Below, piece by piece: positions 7,869 through 17,300 of a stretch of 60,529 nucleotides of DNA. The stretch lies in assembly GCA_913057245.1 (NCBI GenBank), contig CAJXNH010000022.1, positions 1-60,529 on the forward strand, given 5' to 3'. The stretch is from an uncultured Phaeodactylibacter sp. Lineage in GTDB: Bacteria; Bacteroidota; Bacteroidia; Chitinophagales; Saprospiraceae. A program made the position numbers and the translations under genes. Position 1 is the first letter of the stretch. Every line of letters begins with the position of its first letter. The notes beneath the pieces are model-generated. The model saw only the letters and a program-made list of their open reading frames with translations. It did not search any database and had not been told where the DNA came from.

Positions 7869-9599
7869 ATGAAAAAACTTTACCAACTGCTGGCAGTATG
7901 CTGCCTCGTAAGTTTGGCTGCCAACCCACTGATGGCACAGATTCCAAACGATTCTCCGATTCCGGTCGACGTCTTTTTTGAAGTGCCTGGTACAGGCTTG
8001 ACCCGGACGATCGGAGACTACACTTCTGTAAGTAACTCTACAGAATGGGGTACACAACCACTCCGCACCACCGTATCCGCAGAAGTAATGTGGGTCGATG
8101 ATGATGATATCGCAGGCGATGGTATGGATACCTTAGGTTGCGACACCTCTACCATGGTCGACTACACGGACAAAATGGTTTTGATCCGCCGTGGAGGTTG
8201 CTTCTTCAGTGATAAAATCTACTACGCTCAGCAAGCAGGTGCCATTGCTGTGGTCATTGTTAATGCAGACGGTAGTGATGCTACCGGAGGTATGGCGGCT
8301 GGTGACGAAAAAGGGTTAGAGGTAACCATCCCATCTGTTTTCCTGAACGATCCGGGCGAAGCTGCCGGCTTCATTGAGGCATTGGATGCTGGTGAAACCG
8401 TAATCGGGACTTTCCAGGTACGCGGATTCTTTGGTGACCTGGGGCCTGACCGCTACGGGACGCCGCTGGCTCAGGTAACTCCTTTTGAGAACATCTCAGT
8501 AGACCTTCTGAACCTGGACCCGATGGAACCGGTCCTTGATGTCTCTGCCAGCGTTGACATCATCGCTCCGGATGGCACAGAAACCAAGCTGACCGCTGAG
8601 GTGGATACCATTAATCCTGATGTCATTCACACCTTTGAGTTTGAGCCTTACACACCCGCTGAAGTGGGTACCTACGAGATGTTGTACACCAACTCTTTGA
8701 CCGCGGATACCCTGCGGCGTCAGTTTGCTGTTACGGACTTCACCTTCCAAATGGACAATGGCAATATCCCGGAATGGCCGGTGGACAGCTGGATTGCCAC
8801 AACCAGCGAGGGCTTCGTCGAAGACTTGCTGACTTATGACTTTGGCAACTACTTTGAGACCAATGACCAGGGTGCAATGGCTACACATGCCACTTTCTCC
8901 CTTGGCAACCCGGATTCTATCCGCACGGGCTTCAACGATGCTGACATTTTCTTCCTGACGCTGTTTGACACAGATCCCGATGGAGATGGGCAAAGCGCTA
9001 CCGGTGATGAAATCGACTACTCGACCTTCGAGATTGTAGGACAGGCGGTTTACATCCTGAACGGTAACGAAGAGCCTTATGACCTCCTTACCGTGGAATT
9101 CCCTGAGCCGGTCGAGCTGAAAGCCAATACCGGCTACCTGCTCATGGCACAGTATAACGGTGTAAATGCCGCACTCGGTATTCCACCATGGTACACTTAC
9201 GCGGGCAATGAAGCTTACCCTGGCTTAAGCACCATGACTTTCACAGATCAGCTTTATACTGGTGGCTGGGCTGGCGACTTCCGCGCAGTGGTTCGCCTGC
9301 ACCTGGATGGCTTCAGCGTGGACGCAGAAGACATTACTCTGGCGGACAACAAAGCGACGGTTTTCCCTAACCCCGCCAACGAGACCTTCCAACTGGAGCT
9401 GCAGCTGGACGAATATGCAGATGAGGTACGCGTAGCACTGGTAGATATGTTCGGCAGAGTGATCGAGCGCAATGTCTACGAAGGCGTGAAGGGCGGCACT
9501 TATACCTTCAATACCGCTAACCTCTCCGCTGGCACTTACTTCCTGGGGATTCAAACCCCGGAAGGACAAGCGACTAAGCGGATTGTGGTCATTCACTAG
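7869..9599 (+). CDS. Secreted PA-domain protein with T9SS type A sorting domain
   Basis: A 576-residue secreted protein. It starts MKKLYQLLAVCCLVSLAANPLMAQ, a Sec signal peptide ending in AQ as usual in this phylum. Residues about 60-180 form a protease-associated (PA) domain: MVLIRRGGCFFSDKIYYAQ, AGAIAVVIVNADG and the segment IPSVFLNDPGEA. No protease catalytic domain follows. The centre is made of beta-rich segments of unknown type (about 190-480). The last ~80 residues form a T9SS type A domain starting VFPNPANETFQLEL and ending GTYFLGIQTPEGQATKRIVVIH, which directs export through the type IX system and surface attachment. Its role may be binding rather than cleavage. A terminator follows at once. 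Confidence 0.9.
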   Translation: MKKLYQLLAVCCLVSLAANPLMAQIPNDSPIPVDVFFEVPGTGLTRTIGDYTSVSNSTEWGTQPLRTTVSAEVMWVDDDDIAGDGMDTLGCDTSTMVDYTDKMVLIRRGGCFFSDKIYYAQQAGAIAVVIVNADGSDATGGMAAGDEKGLEVTIPSVFLNDPGEAAGFIEALDAGETVIGTFQVRGFFGDLGPDRYGTPLAQVTPFENISVDLLNLDPMEPVLDVSASVDIIAPDGTETKLTAEVDTINPDVIHTFEFEPYTPAEVGTYEMLYTNSLTADTLRRQFAVTDFTFQMDNGNIPEWPVDSWIATTSEGFVEDLLTYDFGNYFETNDQGAMATHATFSLGNPDSIRTGFNDADIFFLTLFDTDPDGDGQSATGDEIDYSTFEIVGQAVYILNGNEEPYDLLTVEFPEPVELKANTGYLLMAQYNGVNAALGIPPWYTYAGNEAYPGLSTMTFTDQLYTGGWAGDFRAVVRLHLDGFSVDAEDITLADNKATVFPNPANETFQLELQLDEYADEVRVALVDMFGRVIERNVYEGVKGGTYTFNTANLSAGTYFLGIQTPEGQATKRIVVIH

Positions 9600-9627
9600 G
9601 TGAACGACTCACGTTCCTAAAAACAAT

Positions 9628-9666
9628 GGGCTCAGCTGGTCACGTACCGGCTGAGCCCGTTTTTAT
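9628..9666 (+). terminator. Intrinsic terminator after the PA-domain gene
   Basis: GGGCTCAGC (9628-9636) pairs with GCTGAGCCC (9650-9658), followed by GTTTTTA. It lies about 28 bases past the stop and also separates this gene from the convergent ABC transporter gene. Confidence 0.85.
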
Positions 9667-9692
9667 TGAAAGTTTTTTTTCAAATATAGTCC

Positions 9693-11471
9693 CTAGACCA
9701 GCCGGCTCCGCCCCTGCGGAATCGCCTGAATCAACTTCTTCGTGTATTCGTTCTGAGGGTTTTCATAGATTTCATCGCTGTAGCCTTGCTCTACAATCTT
9801 ACCGGCATTCATAACGATCATGCGGTCAGACATGAACTTGACCACCGACAAATCATGCGAAATAAAGATGTAGGTGAATTTATACTTCTCCCGGAGCTCC
9901 ATCAACAGGTTAAGCACCTGTGCCTGCACGGAGACATCCAAAGCGGAAACGGACTCATCACAAATAATGAACTTGGGGTTCAATGCCAGCGCCCGGGCAA
10001 TAGCGATACGCTGCCGCTGCCCGCCGGAAAACTCGTGCGGGTAACGGTCAAAGTACTGAGGCGGCATGCTTACCGTTTCCAGTAACTGCAATACCCGGTC
10101 CCGACGTTCAGCGTCTGAGCTGTACAGCCCGTGTACCTGCATGGGCTCCATAATCGCCTTACCGATGGTCATACGGGGATTGAGGGAAGCGTAGGGGTCC
10201 TGAAAAATAATCTGCATATCCTGACGCATCGGCTTCCAGTCTTTTTCTGAAAGATCGAGGAGGGATTGCCCTTTGTATTCCACGCGGCCACTGCGCACCG
10301 GCGCCAGGCCAAGAAGACTCCGCCCCAGGGTCGTCTTCCCGCAGCCCGACTCTCCAACCAGCCCAAGGGTTTCTCCGGGGTAAACTTCAAAGCTCACGTC
10401 GTCCACGGCGCGGATGAAGTCTTTGGGCTTGCCCCAAAAGTTGTGCCTGGCCGGGAACCATGTTTGCAGGTTACTGACTTTCAGAATAGGCGTTTGCTGT
10501 TTGAGTATCCGGCTCCGGCGAAGCTGTTCCATGGCAGGCACCCGCTGCCCACGGATTACGGCCTCAAGGGTGACGGCTTTTTCCAGGATTTCCACTGCAC
10601 CGTCATCCGATTTTTTCACTTCCATAAAGTCACTGACCACAGGCAGGCGCCTGAGCCGGTAGTTGAGCGGCGGGCGGCAGGCCAGCAAGCTTTTGGTGTA
10701 AGGGTGTTTAGGATTAGAAAAGAGGTCCTCTACCCTACCCTCTTCGACGATTTTCCCCTTGTACATCACTAATACCCGGTCGGCAATTTCGGAAATCACC
10801 CCCAGGTCGTGCGTAATAAAAATGACCGATGAACCCAGCTCTGTTTTCACCTTCGCCATGAGCTCCAGAATCGCTTTCTGTACCGTCACATCCAGGGCGG
10901 TAGTGGGCTCGTCGGCAATAAGCACGCCCGGCTTGCAACTCATGGCCATAGCAATCATGACCCTTTGCTTCTGCCCCCCGGACAGCTGGTGGGGATAAGC
11001 CTGATAAATCCTGGCTGGGTCAGGCAACTGCACTTCGTCAAATAAGGCCAGGGCACGGGTTTTGGCTTCACTTTTGGAAAGCTTAAGATGGTGGCGCATG
11101 CCTTCAGCAACCTGATCGCCGCAACGGAACACCGGATTAAGCGAAGACATGGGTTCCTGAAAAATCATGGCAAGTTCGCTGCCCCGGTAGTGCCGCATCG
11201 CTTTCCTCGGCAGCTCCCGTAAATTCACCCCGGCAGGCGCTTCCTCGGGAAAGTACTCCACGCTCCCATCCAGAATCCGGCCCGGTGAAGGAATCAGCCG
11301 CATCAGCGATAGCGCGGTGACGGATTTACCCGAGCCTGATTCTCCAACGATGCCCAGCGTTTCTCCCCGGTACAGGTCAAAACTGATCCCATCCACCGCC
11401 CGGACTTCTCCGGCATCGGTGAAGAAGGAGGTTCGCAGGTTTTTTACCGCTAAAAGTTTATCTTTAGTCAT
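9693..11471 (-). CDS. Peptide ABC transporter, fused double ATP-binding protein
   Basis: A 592-residue protein with two complete ABC ATPases in tandem, like the DppD-DppF/OppD-OppF pairs fused in YejF and GsiA. Domain 1 (about 1-270) has Walker A GESGSGKS, signature LSGGQKQRVMIA and Walker B LIADEPTTALD. Domain 2 (about 325-592) has GESGCGKTT, FSGGQRQRIAIA and FIICDESVSALD. Each is followed by the oligopeptide-type C-terminal extension (KHPYTKSLLACRPP; QNEYTKKLIQAIPQG). It should power import of oligopeptides, but no permease or binding protein is adjacent, so its partners are elsewhere. The start at 11471 (MTKDKLLAVKNLRT) is preferred to the longer frame from 11522, which would overlap the divergent gene. 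Confidence 0.94.
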   Translation of the reverse strand: MTKDKLLAVKNLRTSFFTDAGEVRAVDGISFDLYRGETLGIVGESGSGKSVTALSLMRLIPSPGRILDGSVEYFPEEAPAGVNLRELPRKAMRHYRGSELAMIFQEPMSSLNPVFRCGDQVAEGMRHHLKLSKSEAKTRALALFDEVQLPDPARIYQAYPHQLSGGQKQRVMIAMAMSCKPGVLIADEPTTALDVTVQKAILELMAKVKTELGSSVIFITHDLGVISEIADRVLVMYKGKIVEEGRVEDLFSNPKHPYTKSLLACRPPLNYRLRRLPVVSDFMEVKKSDDGAVEILEKAVTLEAVIRGQRVPAMEQLRRSRILKQQTPILKVSNLQTWFPARHNFWGKPKDFIRAVDDVSFEVYPGETLGLVGESGCGKTTLGRSLLGLAPVRSGRVEYKGQSLLDLSEKDWKPMRQDMQIIFQDPYASLNPRMTIGKAIMEPMQVHGLYSSDAERRDRVLQLLETVSMPPQYFDRYPHEFSGGQRQRIAIARALALNPKFIICDESVSALDVSVQAQVLNLLMELREKYKFTYIFISHDLSVVKFMSDRMIVMNAGKIVEQGYSDEIYENPQNEYTKKLIQAIPQGRSRLV

Positions 11472-11520
11472 GCGTTCATTTTCCTTCCCTAAATCAAATT
11501 GCAAAATAAAAAAAATCATC

Positions 11521-13797
11521 ATGCAACGACTGCTTATCCTGCTGCTTGTTTGTAGCGGACCTTTTTTCTCCCGGGCTCAGGACAGCCTCAATATGACCGC
11601 CCTTTCCGTGTGGGATGACAACAGCCTCCCCTCCCTTGGATCGCTGAGCTACAATGATATCTGGGGATATACCGCCCCGGATGGCCGGGAGTACGCCATT
11701 TTGGGCAATGTGGGCACTACTGTGTTTTTTGACATTACCAGCCCGGAAGCGATCGTGGAAGTCGGCCGTTTCCCCGGTCAGCTCAACTCCGTTTGGCGGG
11801 ATTACAAAACCTATGGTGCTTACGCCTACATGTGCGCAGACCAGGGCTCCGAAGGGCTGACCATCTTCGACCTGAGCCAACTGCCGGATACAGTGATTCA
11901 GGTCTCCCAGAGCACCGAATTCTTTACCCGGGCCCACAACATCTTTATCGACGAAGCGAACGGGCGGCTGTACGTAGCCGGCGGCAACAACCCTTCGAAT
12001 GGTGTTACCATCCTCGACCTCACTCAAAACCCGGCTGCCCCTACCCTTTTGGGCAACCCGGTGCTGCCCGCCGGGGGGTACATTCATGACATCTTCGTCC
12101 GCGACAACATCGCTTATTGCTCCCATGGTACAAGTGGCTTTTCTATTTACGATCTTTCTGATCCCACCACTCCGGTCACCATGGGCACCCTGAGCAACTA
12201 TCCTGAGCAGGGGTACAACCACTCCAGCTGGCTGAACGGGCAGGGAGACTATCTCGTATTTGCAGACGAAACTTTTGGCCGCAGCCTGAAAATGGTCGAT
12301 GTGAGCGACCCGCTGGAAATGGAAGTCGTTGACCTCTTCAAATCAGAATTGCTGGCACCACAGGCGACCGGCTCGATAGCCCACAACCCCTTTATCCGGG
12401 GAAATTATGCCATCATTTCCTACTACCACGAAGGGGTGCAGGTTTTTGATATTAGTGACCCGCTGAATGTGACCTCCTTTGCCTACTACGACACCCATCC
12501 ACAAAATACCAACTATCAGGGTTACGATGGCTGCTGGGGCGTTTATCCGTTTTTCCCTTCCGGTACGATTATCGCCTCTGATACCGAAAATGGGTTGTAC
12601 GTCCTTCAACCGGAGGGCTGGAGCTTTGAAAGCGAGCCGGTCTTTTCCGCTAGCCTAAGCCAAAGCGGAAGCGTGCAGCTTTGCGAAGAGGAAACCCTCA
12701 CCCTCTCTGCCACCATCGCCGGGGAGGGCTGGGTGTGGGAAAATAGTGGTACGCCCCTACCCGATGATCCAACGGCAAGCCTGACCATTCAGGAGCCCGG
12801 GCAGTACTACCTGGTCAACAATACCGGGACCTTCCCCGCTTATTCCGATACCCTGACAGTCAGTATCACCGAACTGCCTGCTTTTTCCGGGCTGGAAGCC
12901 GCCTATACTTTTTGTCCGGGCGTACCCATGGAGATTGCCTTTGATGCGGAGCCGGATTTTGATTCGGTCCTGCTTTTGCAGCAGCCGGGCAGCGTATTGA
13001 TTGAAAATACCGATATGGAGTCCTTCTTCCTTCCCGAACCTGGCAATTACAGCTTCCTGGGCATTCTGAATGATTGTACAACCGAGTCTGCTGTCCTGGA
13101 AGCTACTCGGTTGCCCGCCGCGCCCGAACCGGAGTTTCAGCCTTTCATCCCGCCACTTTGCGAGGGCGACAGCCTGATCCTTAGTGTGGAGCAAAGCCCG
13201 GGTTACGTCTACACCATTACAGACCTGGGGCGAACTTTTACGGATACGAGCCTGGTATTGGTACCGGCTGATGTGTACGAAATTACTGCCAGCAACGGAC
13301 AGTGCGACACGGCATTCATCGTGGGTGAAGTGCCAGCCTCCCTGCCTGTCCCTGGTATTCAGCAGGTGGAGGATACGCTGTATTGCGACCTGACGAGCAG
13401 TGGTTTGTTTATCTGGCTGTACGAAGGCCTGCCGGTGGATACCACTACAGTGCCGTATTTCCTGCCGAACGAGGAGGGTACTTATCAGGTGGGCGCTCAA
13501 AATGAGGCGTTCTGCTGGGGGTATTCTGACCCGATTGAGGTGATGCTTAGCAGTACTGAGGATGCACAGCTACAGCAACTCCGGGTTTTTCCTAATCCGG
13601 CGTATGGGAAGCTTTTCCTTGATAGCCCGGTGAGGATTGAGGGGATTCAGGTTTTTAATGCACAGGGGCAGCGGGTTTTCCAGGCTTCGGTGTATGCTGG
13701 GCCACTTTCGATAAACCAATGGGCGGCTGGACCTTATTTCATTAGTATTAAGCGGGAAGGGTTGCCTTGGGTGCATTTGAAGTTTATTAAACGGTAG
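11521..13797 (+). CDS. Choice-of-anchor B-type secreted protein with T9SS type A sorting domain
   Basis: A 758-residue secreted protein starting MQRLLILLLVCSGPFFSRAQ (signal peptide). The open frame runs upstream of this ATG but would then overlap the divergent transporter gene, so the signal-peptide start is used. Residues about 20-390 are LVIVD-like blades of a beta-propeller (TVFFDITSPEAIVEVGRF, GLTIFDLSQLP, VQVFDISDPLN), the pattern of choice-of-anchor B family proteins. Ig/PKD-like modules with paired Cys follow to about 680. The final ~75 residues form a T9SS type A domain (LRVFPNPAYGKLFLDS to LPWVHLKFIKR). It is probably a surface protein; the ligand is unknown. The 49-base gap to the transporter start must hold both divergent promoters. 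Confidence 0.88.
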   Translation: MQRLLILLLVCSGPFFSRAQDSLNMTALSVWDDNSLPSLGSLSYNDIWGYTAPDGREYAILGNVGTTVFFDITSPEAIVEVGRFPGQLNSVWRDYKTYGAYAYMCADQGSEGLTIFDLSQLPDTVIQVSQSTEFFTRAHNIFIDEANGRLYVAGGNNPSNGVTILDLTQNPAAPTLLGNPVLPAGGYIHDIFVRDNIAYCSHGTSGFSIYDLSDPTTPVTMGTLSNYPEQGYNHSSWLNGQGDYLVFADETFGRSLKMVDVSDPLEMEVVDLFKSELLAPQATGSIAHNPFIRGNYAIISYYHEGVQVFDISDPLNVTSFAYYDTHPQNTNYQGYDGCWGVYPFFPSGTIIASDTENGLYVLQPEGWSFESEPVFSASLSQSGSVQLCEEETLTLSATIAGEGWVWENSGTPLPDDPTASLTIQEPGQYYLVNNTGTFPAYSDTLTVSITELPAFSGLEAAYTFCPGVPMEIAFDAEPDFDSVLLLQQPGSVLIENTDMESFFLPEPGNYSFLGILNDCTTESAVLEATRLPAAPEPEFQPFIPPLCEGDSLILSVEQSPGYVYTITDLGRTFTDTSLVLVPADVYEITASNGQCDTAFIVGEVPASLPVPGIQQVEDTLYCDLTSSGLFIWLYEGLPVDTTTVPYFLPNEEGTYQVGAQNEAFCWGYSDPIEVMLSSTEDAQLQQLRVFPNPAYGKLFLDSPVRIEGIQVFNAQGQRVFQASVYAGPLSINQWAAGPYFISIKREGLPWVHLKFIKR

Positions 13798-13854
13798 GGC
13801 TGTTATACAATTATTAGACGAGGAAATTTATGCTTTATTGGACAGGAAGAACAT

Positions 13855-14184
13855 GCGACTTCTACGAAGTCGGGCTGCTAATTGTTTTCCGGGGTTAGTA
13901 AGGTTTGACTTCTACGAAGTCAGCCGTCTTGAGCAAGGCAGATCGCTGCGAGGGCCTGATCCACTGATTGTCGGCAAATTGATTGGACTGCTGAAAGCTG
14001 GAACGACTTGAATATGCTGCGCGTTGCTGGTGGTAATAGGTTGGAATTCTACGAAGTCAGTCATCTTGGGCAAGGCGGTTCGCTGCAAGGGCCTGATTCA
14101 CTGACCGTTGGCAAATTGATTGGACTGCTGAAAGCCGGAACGTTTTGAATACGCTGCGCGCTGCTTATGGTAATATACGAAGTC
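13855..14184 (+). repeat. Palindromic repeat patch with two ~137-bp tandem units
   Basis: This patch fills most of the 590-base gap after the choice-of-anchor gene. It opens with the palindromic core GACTTCTACGAAGTC, repeated at 13907-13921. From 13911 a unit starting TCTACGAAGTCAG runs for 137 bases and recurs at 14048 with many scattered substitutions. A third, partial start (TACGAAGTC) is at 14176. The same core occurs at 50.9 and 53.9 kb. Both units share an open frame ending in the peptide GKLIGLLKAGT before a TGA. I read the patch as a REP-like repeat cluster, with coding origin possible. Confidence 0.75.
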
Positions 14185-14324
14185 GCTCCCTCTTTTTCGG
14201 TGAAGCGGCATAGAGGTCTGAATTACTGCCCTTCGGCAATTAGCAAGCAGGAAGGTGCTCCGAAATATTTCGGCGCCTTTCAACAGGTGCTGCTTGTAAC
14301 GCTAGCTACCTGGGAAATTGAATT

Positions 14325-14366
14325 AAAAAGCCCGACCTTCGCACTGTTGCGAAGGGCGGGCTTTGC
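14325..14366 (-). terminator. Intrinsic terminator of the giant surface-protein gene
   Basis: On the minus strand AAAGCCCG-C-CCTTCGC pairs with GCGAAGG-T-CGGGCTTT across a short loop, followed by a T-rich tract. It lies about 22 bases beyond the stop at 14386. The A-rich flank on the other side makes it potentially bidirectional, closing off the repeat patch. Confidence 0.8.
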
Positions 14367-14385
14367 TTTAGGTACGAACAGCATG

Positions 14386-17300
14386 CTACCTTAGAATGGT
14401 CACATCACCTTTGATGATCTCTCCGCCACCAATATCCAGTCGCAGGATAAAGTAGTAGGTGCCATCAGGCAGATTGGTGCCATCCATATTCTCTCCCTGC
14501 CAGTCGTTGCCGTATGGCCGGGACTGGAATACGATGTCGCCCCAGCGGTTGAAGATGATCAATTCGTTATTCGGGTATTCATCCGGGTTCAAAATCAACT
14601 GGTCAAAGATCAGTGCATCATTCAAACCATCGCCGTTTGGTGTGATACCATTAGGCGTTTCGATCTCCATGCTGTCACGCTGTATGCTTACCTCAACGGA
14701 AGCGCTATCGCAAAGGGTTGGACAGTCCGCATTACAGATGACATAGCCAAAGGCATCTTGTGCAGGACCGAAGAGGTTGGTGGTAAGGGTATAGGTTACA
14801 TCACCGTCTCCCTGATCCGTTACATCACCCAGTGTTGGCTCACTGGTGAATTCAAAAGTGACACTTGGAACGCCGGTCAGGATATCGTTGGCCAGCAGGA
14901 TAGCCTGTGCCTGATTTGAACCCTGATCGACCGTCATGATATCATTTGCGGCATCCGGAGCCAATTGCGGCTCAACCGTAATAGTGCTTGAGCTAAAGTC
15001 AGGGCAGCCATCCTGTGAAAGGCTCCAGGTCAGCTCCACCAACTCCTTGCCCAGTCCGGTAACCACCGTAGCACTTAGGGAGTCTGACTGCAGTGTGCCG
15101 ATACCGCTATTGAGGGTCCATTGACCGGTCACACCATCCGGCAGATTCGCACTGATGAAAGCATTGCCATCACAGGACACGCTATCGACTTGTGCCAGTG
15201 CGTCCGGCAGGCTGTCGTCCGGCAGAATGGAAACCACCTCAGAAGTATCAGCGCAGCCGGTATTCGTATTCGTAACGATGAAGAGATAATCGCCAACTGC
15301 ATCGACCGTAGCCGTCAGGTTGGTAATGGGCACCGGAGGCATACCTATGCCGCCCACTGCTACCCACTCGTAATCGTAAATCATGCCTTCGGAAGAGCCT
15401 GTACCATCCAGCGTGAGCGTATCACCACAGCCCAGGATGTTATCCGGAGCTGCACCCACAGCCATTGGCGCTTCGGGATCAAGCTCCACTGCTACCGTAT
15501 CTATCGCTTCACAACCATTGGTGGGGTCAGTAACGGAAAGGAAGTAGGTACCCGCAGCGTCTACATCCACCAGGAAGGAACCGGTAGCCGGGGTAATATT
15601 ACCCGCCATGCTTGTCCATTCGATGTCAAACTCACCGTTATTGCCATATAAAGAGGCATCCAATGTAACGGTTTGACCGGGACAGCCCAGGAAGTCAGGC
15701 ATAGCAATCTCGCCTTCCGGTGCAGTAGTATCAGCAGCGACTTCAAAGATCACGGTGGAATCACAACCATTGAGGTTGGAAGTCAGCGTCAACTGATAGG
15801 TTCCGGGAGCATCTGCGTTGGCAGTCAGGGTGCCGTCATTGGGTATAACCGTACCGCCGTCTTCAACACTCCATGCGGTTGTGAAGTCATTCGCATCACC
15901 CGTTGGTGCCGCGCTCAGCAGCACATTTTCTGTGATACAGGTAAAGTCTTCCGGTACTTCCAGCTGTACAGCAGGGGGATTGGTGTTCTCACTAACTGTA
16001 AGCGTATCTACCGTTGAGCATCCGGTGATCGTGTTCGTCACCATAAACTGATACTGCCCAGGCGTGGTGACCTCGAGGGTCAGGTTAGTCCCCAGTTCCA
16101 TGCCATCGATATCCATCCAGCTGTAAACGGTGGTATCAGGCAGGAATGTAGAACCGGAGGCGTCAAGGGCAATCGTTGTTTCTGTACACGTCAGTGAAGG
16201 GGATTCATTGGCAAATTGCACCTCCGGGAATTCCCGGATGTCTTCTACCACGATTTCATTTTCTCCTACGCAACCAGAGGTCGTATCGGTAACCATTAGG
16301 CTATAGATACCCGGCTGTAGAATACCAACCGTGCTAAAGTCTCCGTCAAAGATGACTCCGGGCGACCACTCGTACACAAGGTTGGCCTCCTCAAAAAGAG
16401 AATCATTGGCCAGGCTTACCGCTACATTGATGGTGTCAGGGACATTACAATCGTATTCCAAAAAGCCTATATCGGTAGGCGCACCAAAGACGATTTGCGG
16501 CACGTCCCCTTCGACTTCTACCCCTACCGGGCTTGAGGCAGCAGAGCAGCCAGAAACAGTATTAAGTACTCTCAAACGGTAAATGCCGGGAGTTGAAACC
16601 GGTGTGGTTATAACATCAGGACCTATCGCGAGCGTATCCGCAACCGTCCCGCCCTCAAGGATTTGCCAGATATAGATTATGTTATCTCCTGTAGTAGAAC
16701 CAGTACCGTCAAGGGTTCCTGTAGCGCTAATACAAGTCAGCAAGAGCTCACTTTCTTCAACCACTGCCGTTGGTGTATCCTGATTGTCTTCCACAACTAC
16801 GGTATCCGTAACCACGCAGTTGGAGACCACATTAGTCAGGGTCAGCACATAAATACCAGGCTCATCCGTCTGCACCGTCTGCCCGTTCAGTGGAGAAATC
16901 AGGCTGCCCTCTATTGCAGACCACTGATACTGCACCGTAACAGTACTATCGCTGACGGTGGAGCCGGTGGCATCCAGCATAACCTGTTGATTAATACAAT
17001 CCAGGGATAACACATCGGTTGCCAGCACGATTTCGGGTTCATCATCCAGGTCATCGACTTCACGGGTGAGGATGGTTTCGCAACCTGTGATATCGTTAGT
17101 GACCGTAATGGTATAAATCCCGGCTTCTGTTACCCGGCCGATGGTATCCCCCTCAATGATGGAGATATTGTTCCCCCAGTCTATGGTAAAGGTACCCGGG
17201 TCGAGGTCTACACTTGCTGCAAAGGTTACCGTATCCCGGTTACAGTTCAGGTTCTGAGCCGGGGTCAGGGTCACCAGCGGAGGCATCGTATCCTGTACAA

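Noticed and set aside
9693..11471. Possible missing permease partner hidden near the peptide ABC ATPase gene
   Set aside because: Both flanks are unrelated T9SS cargo genes with clear boundaries; no membrane-permease-like frame exists within 3 kb.
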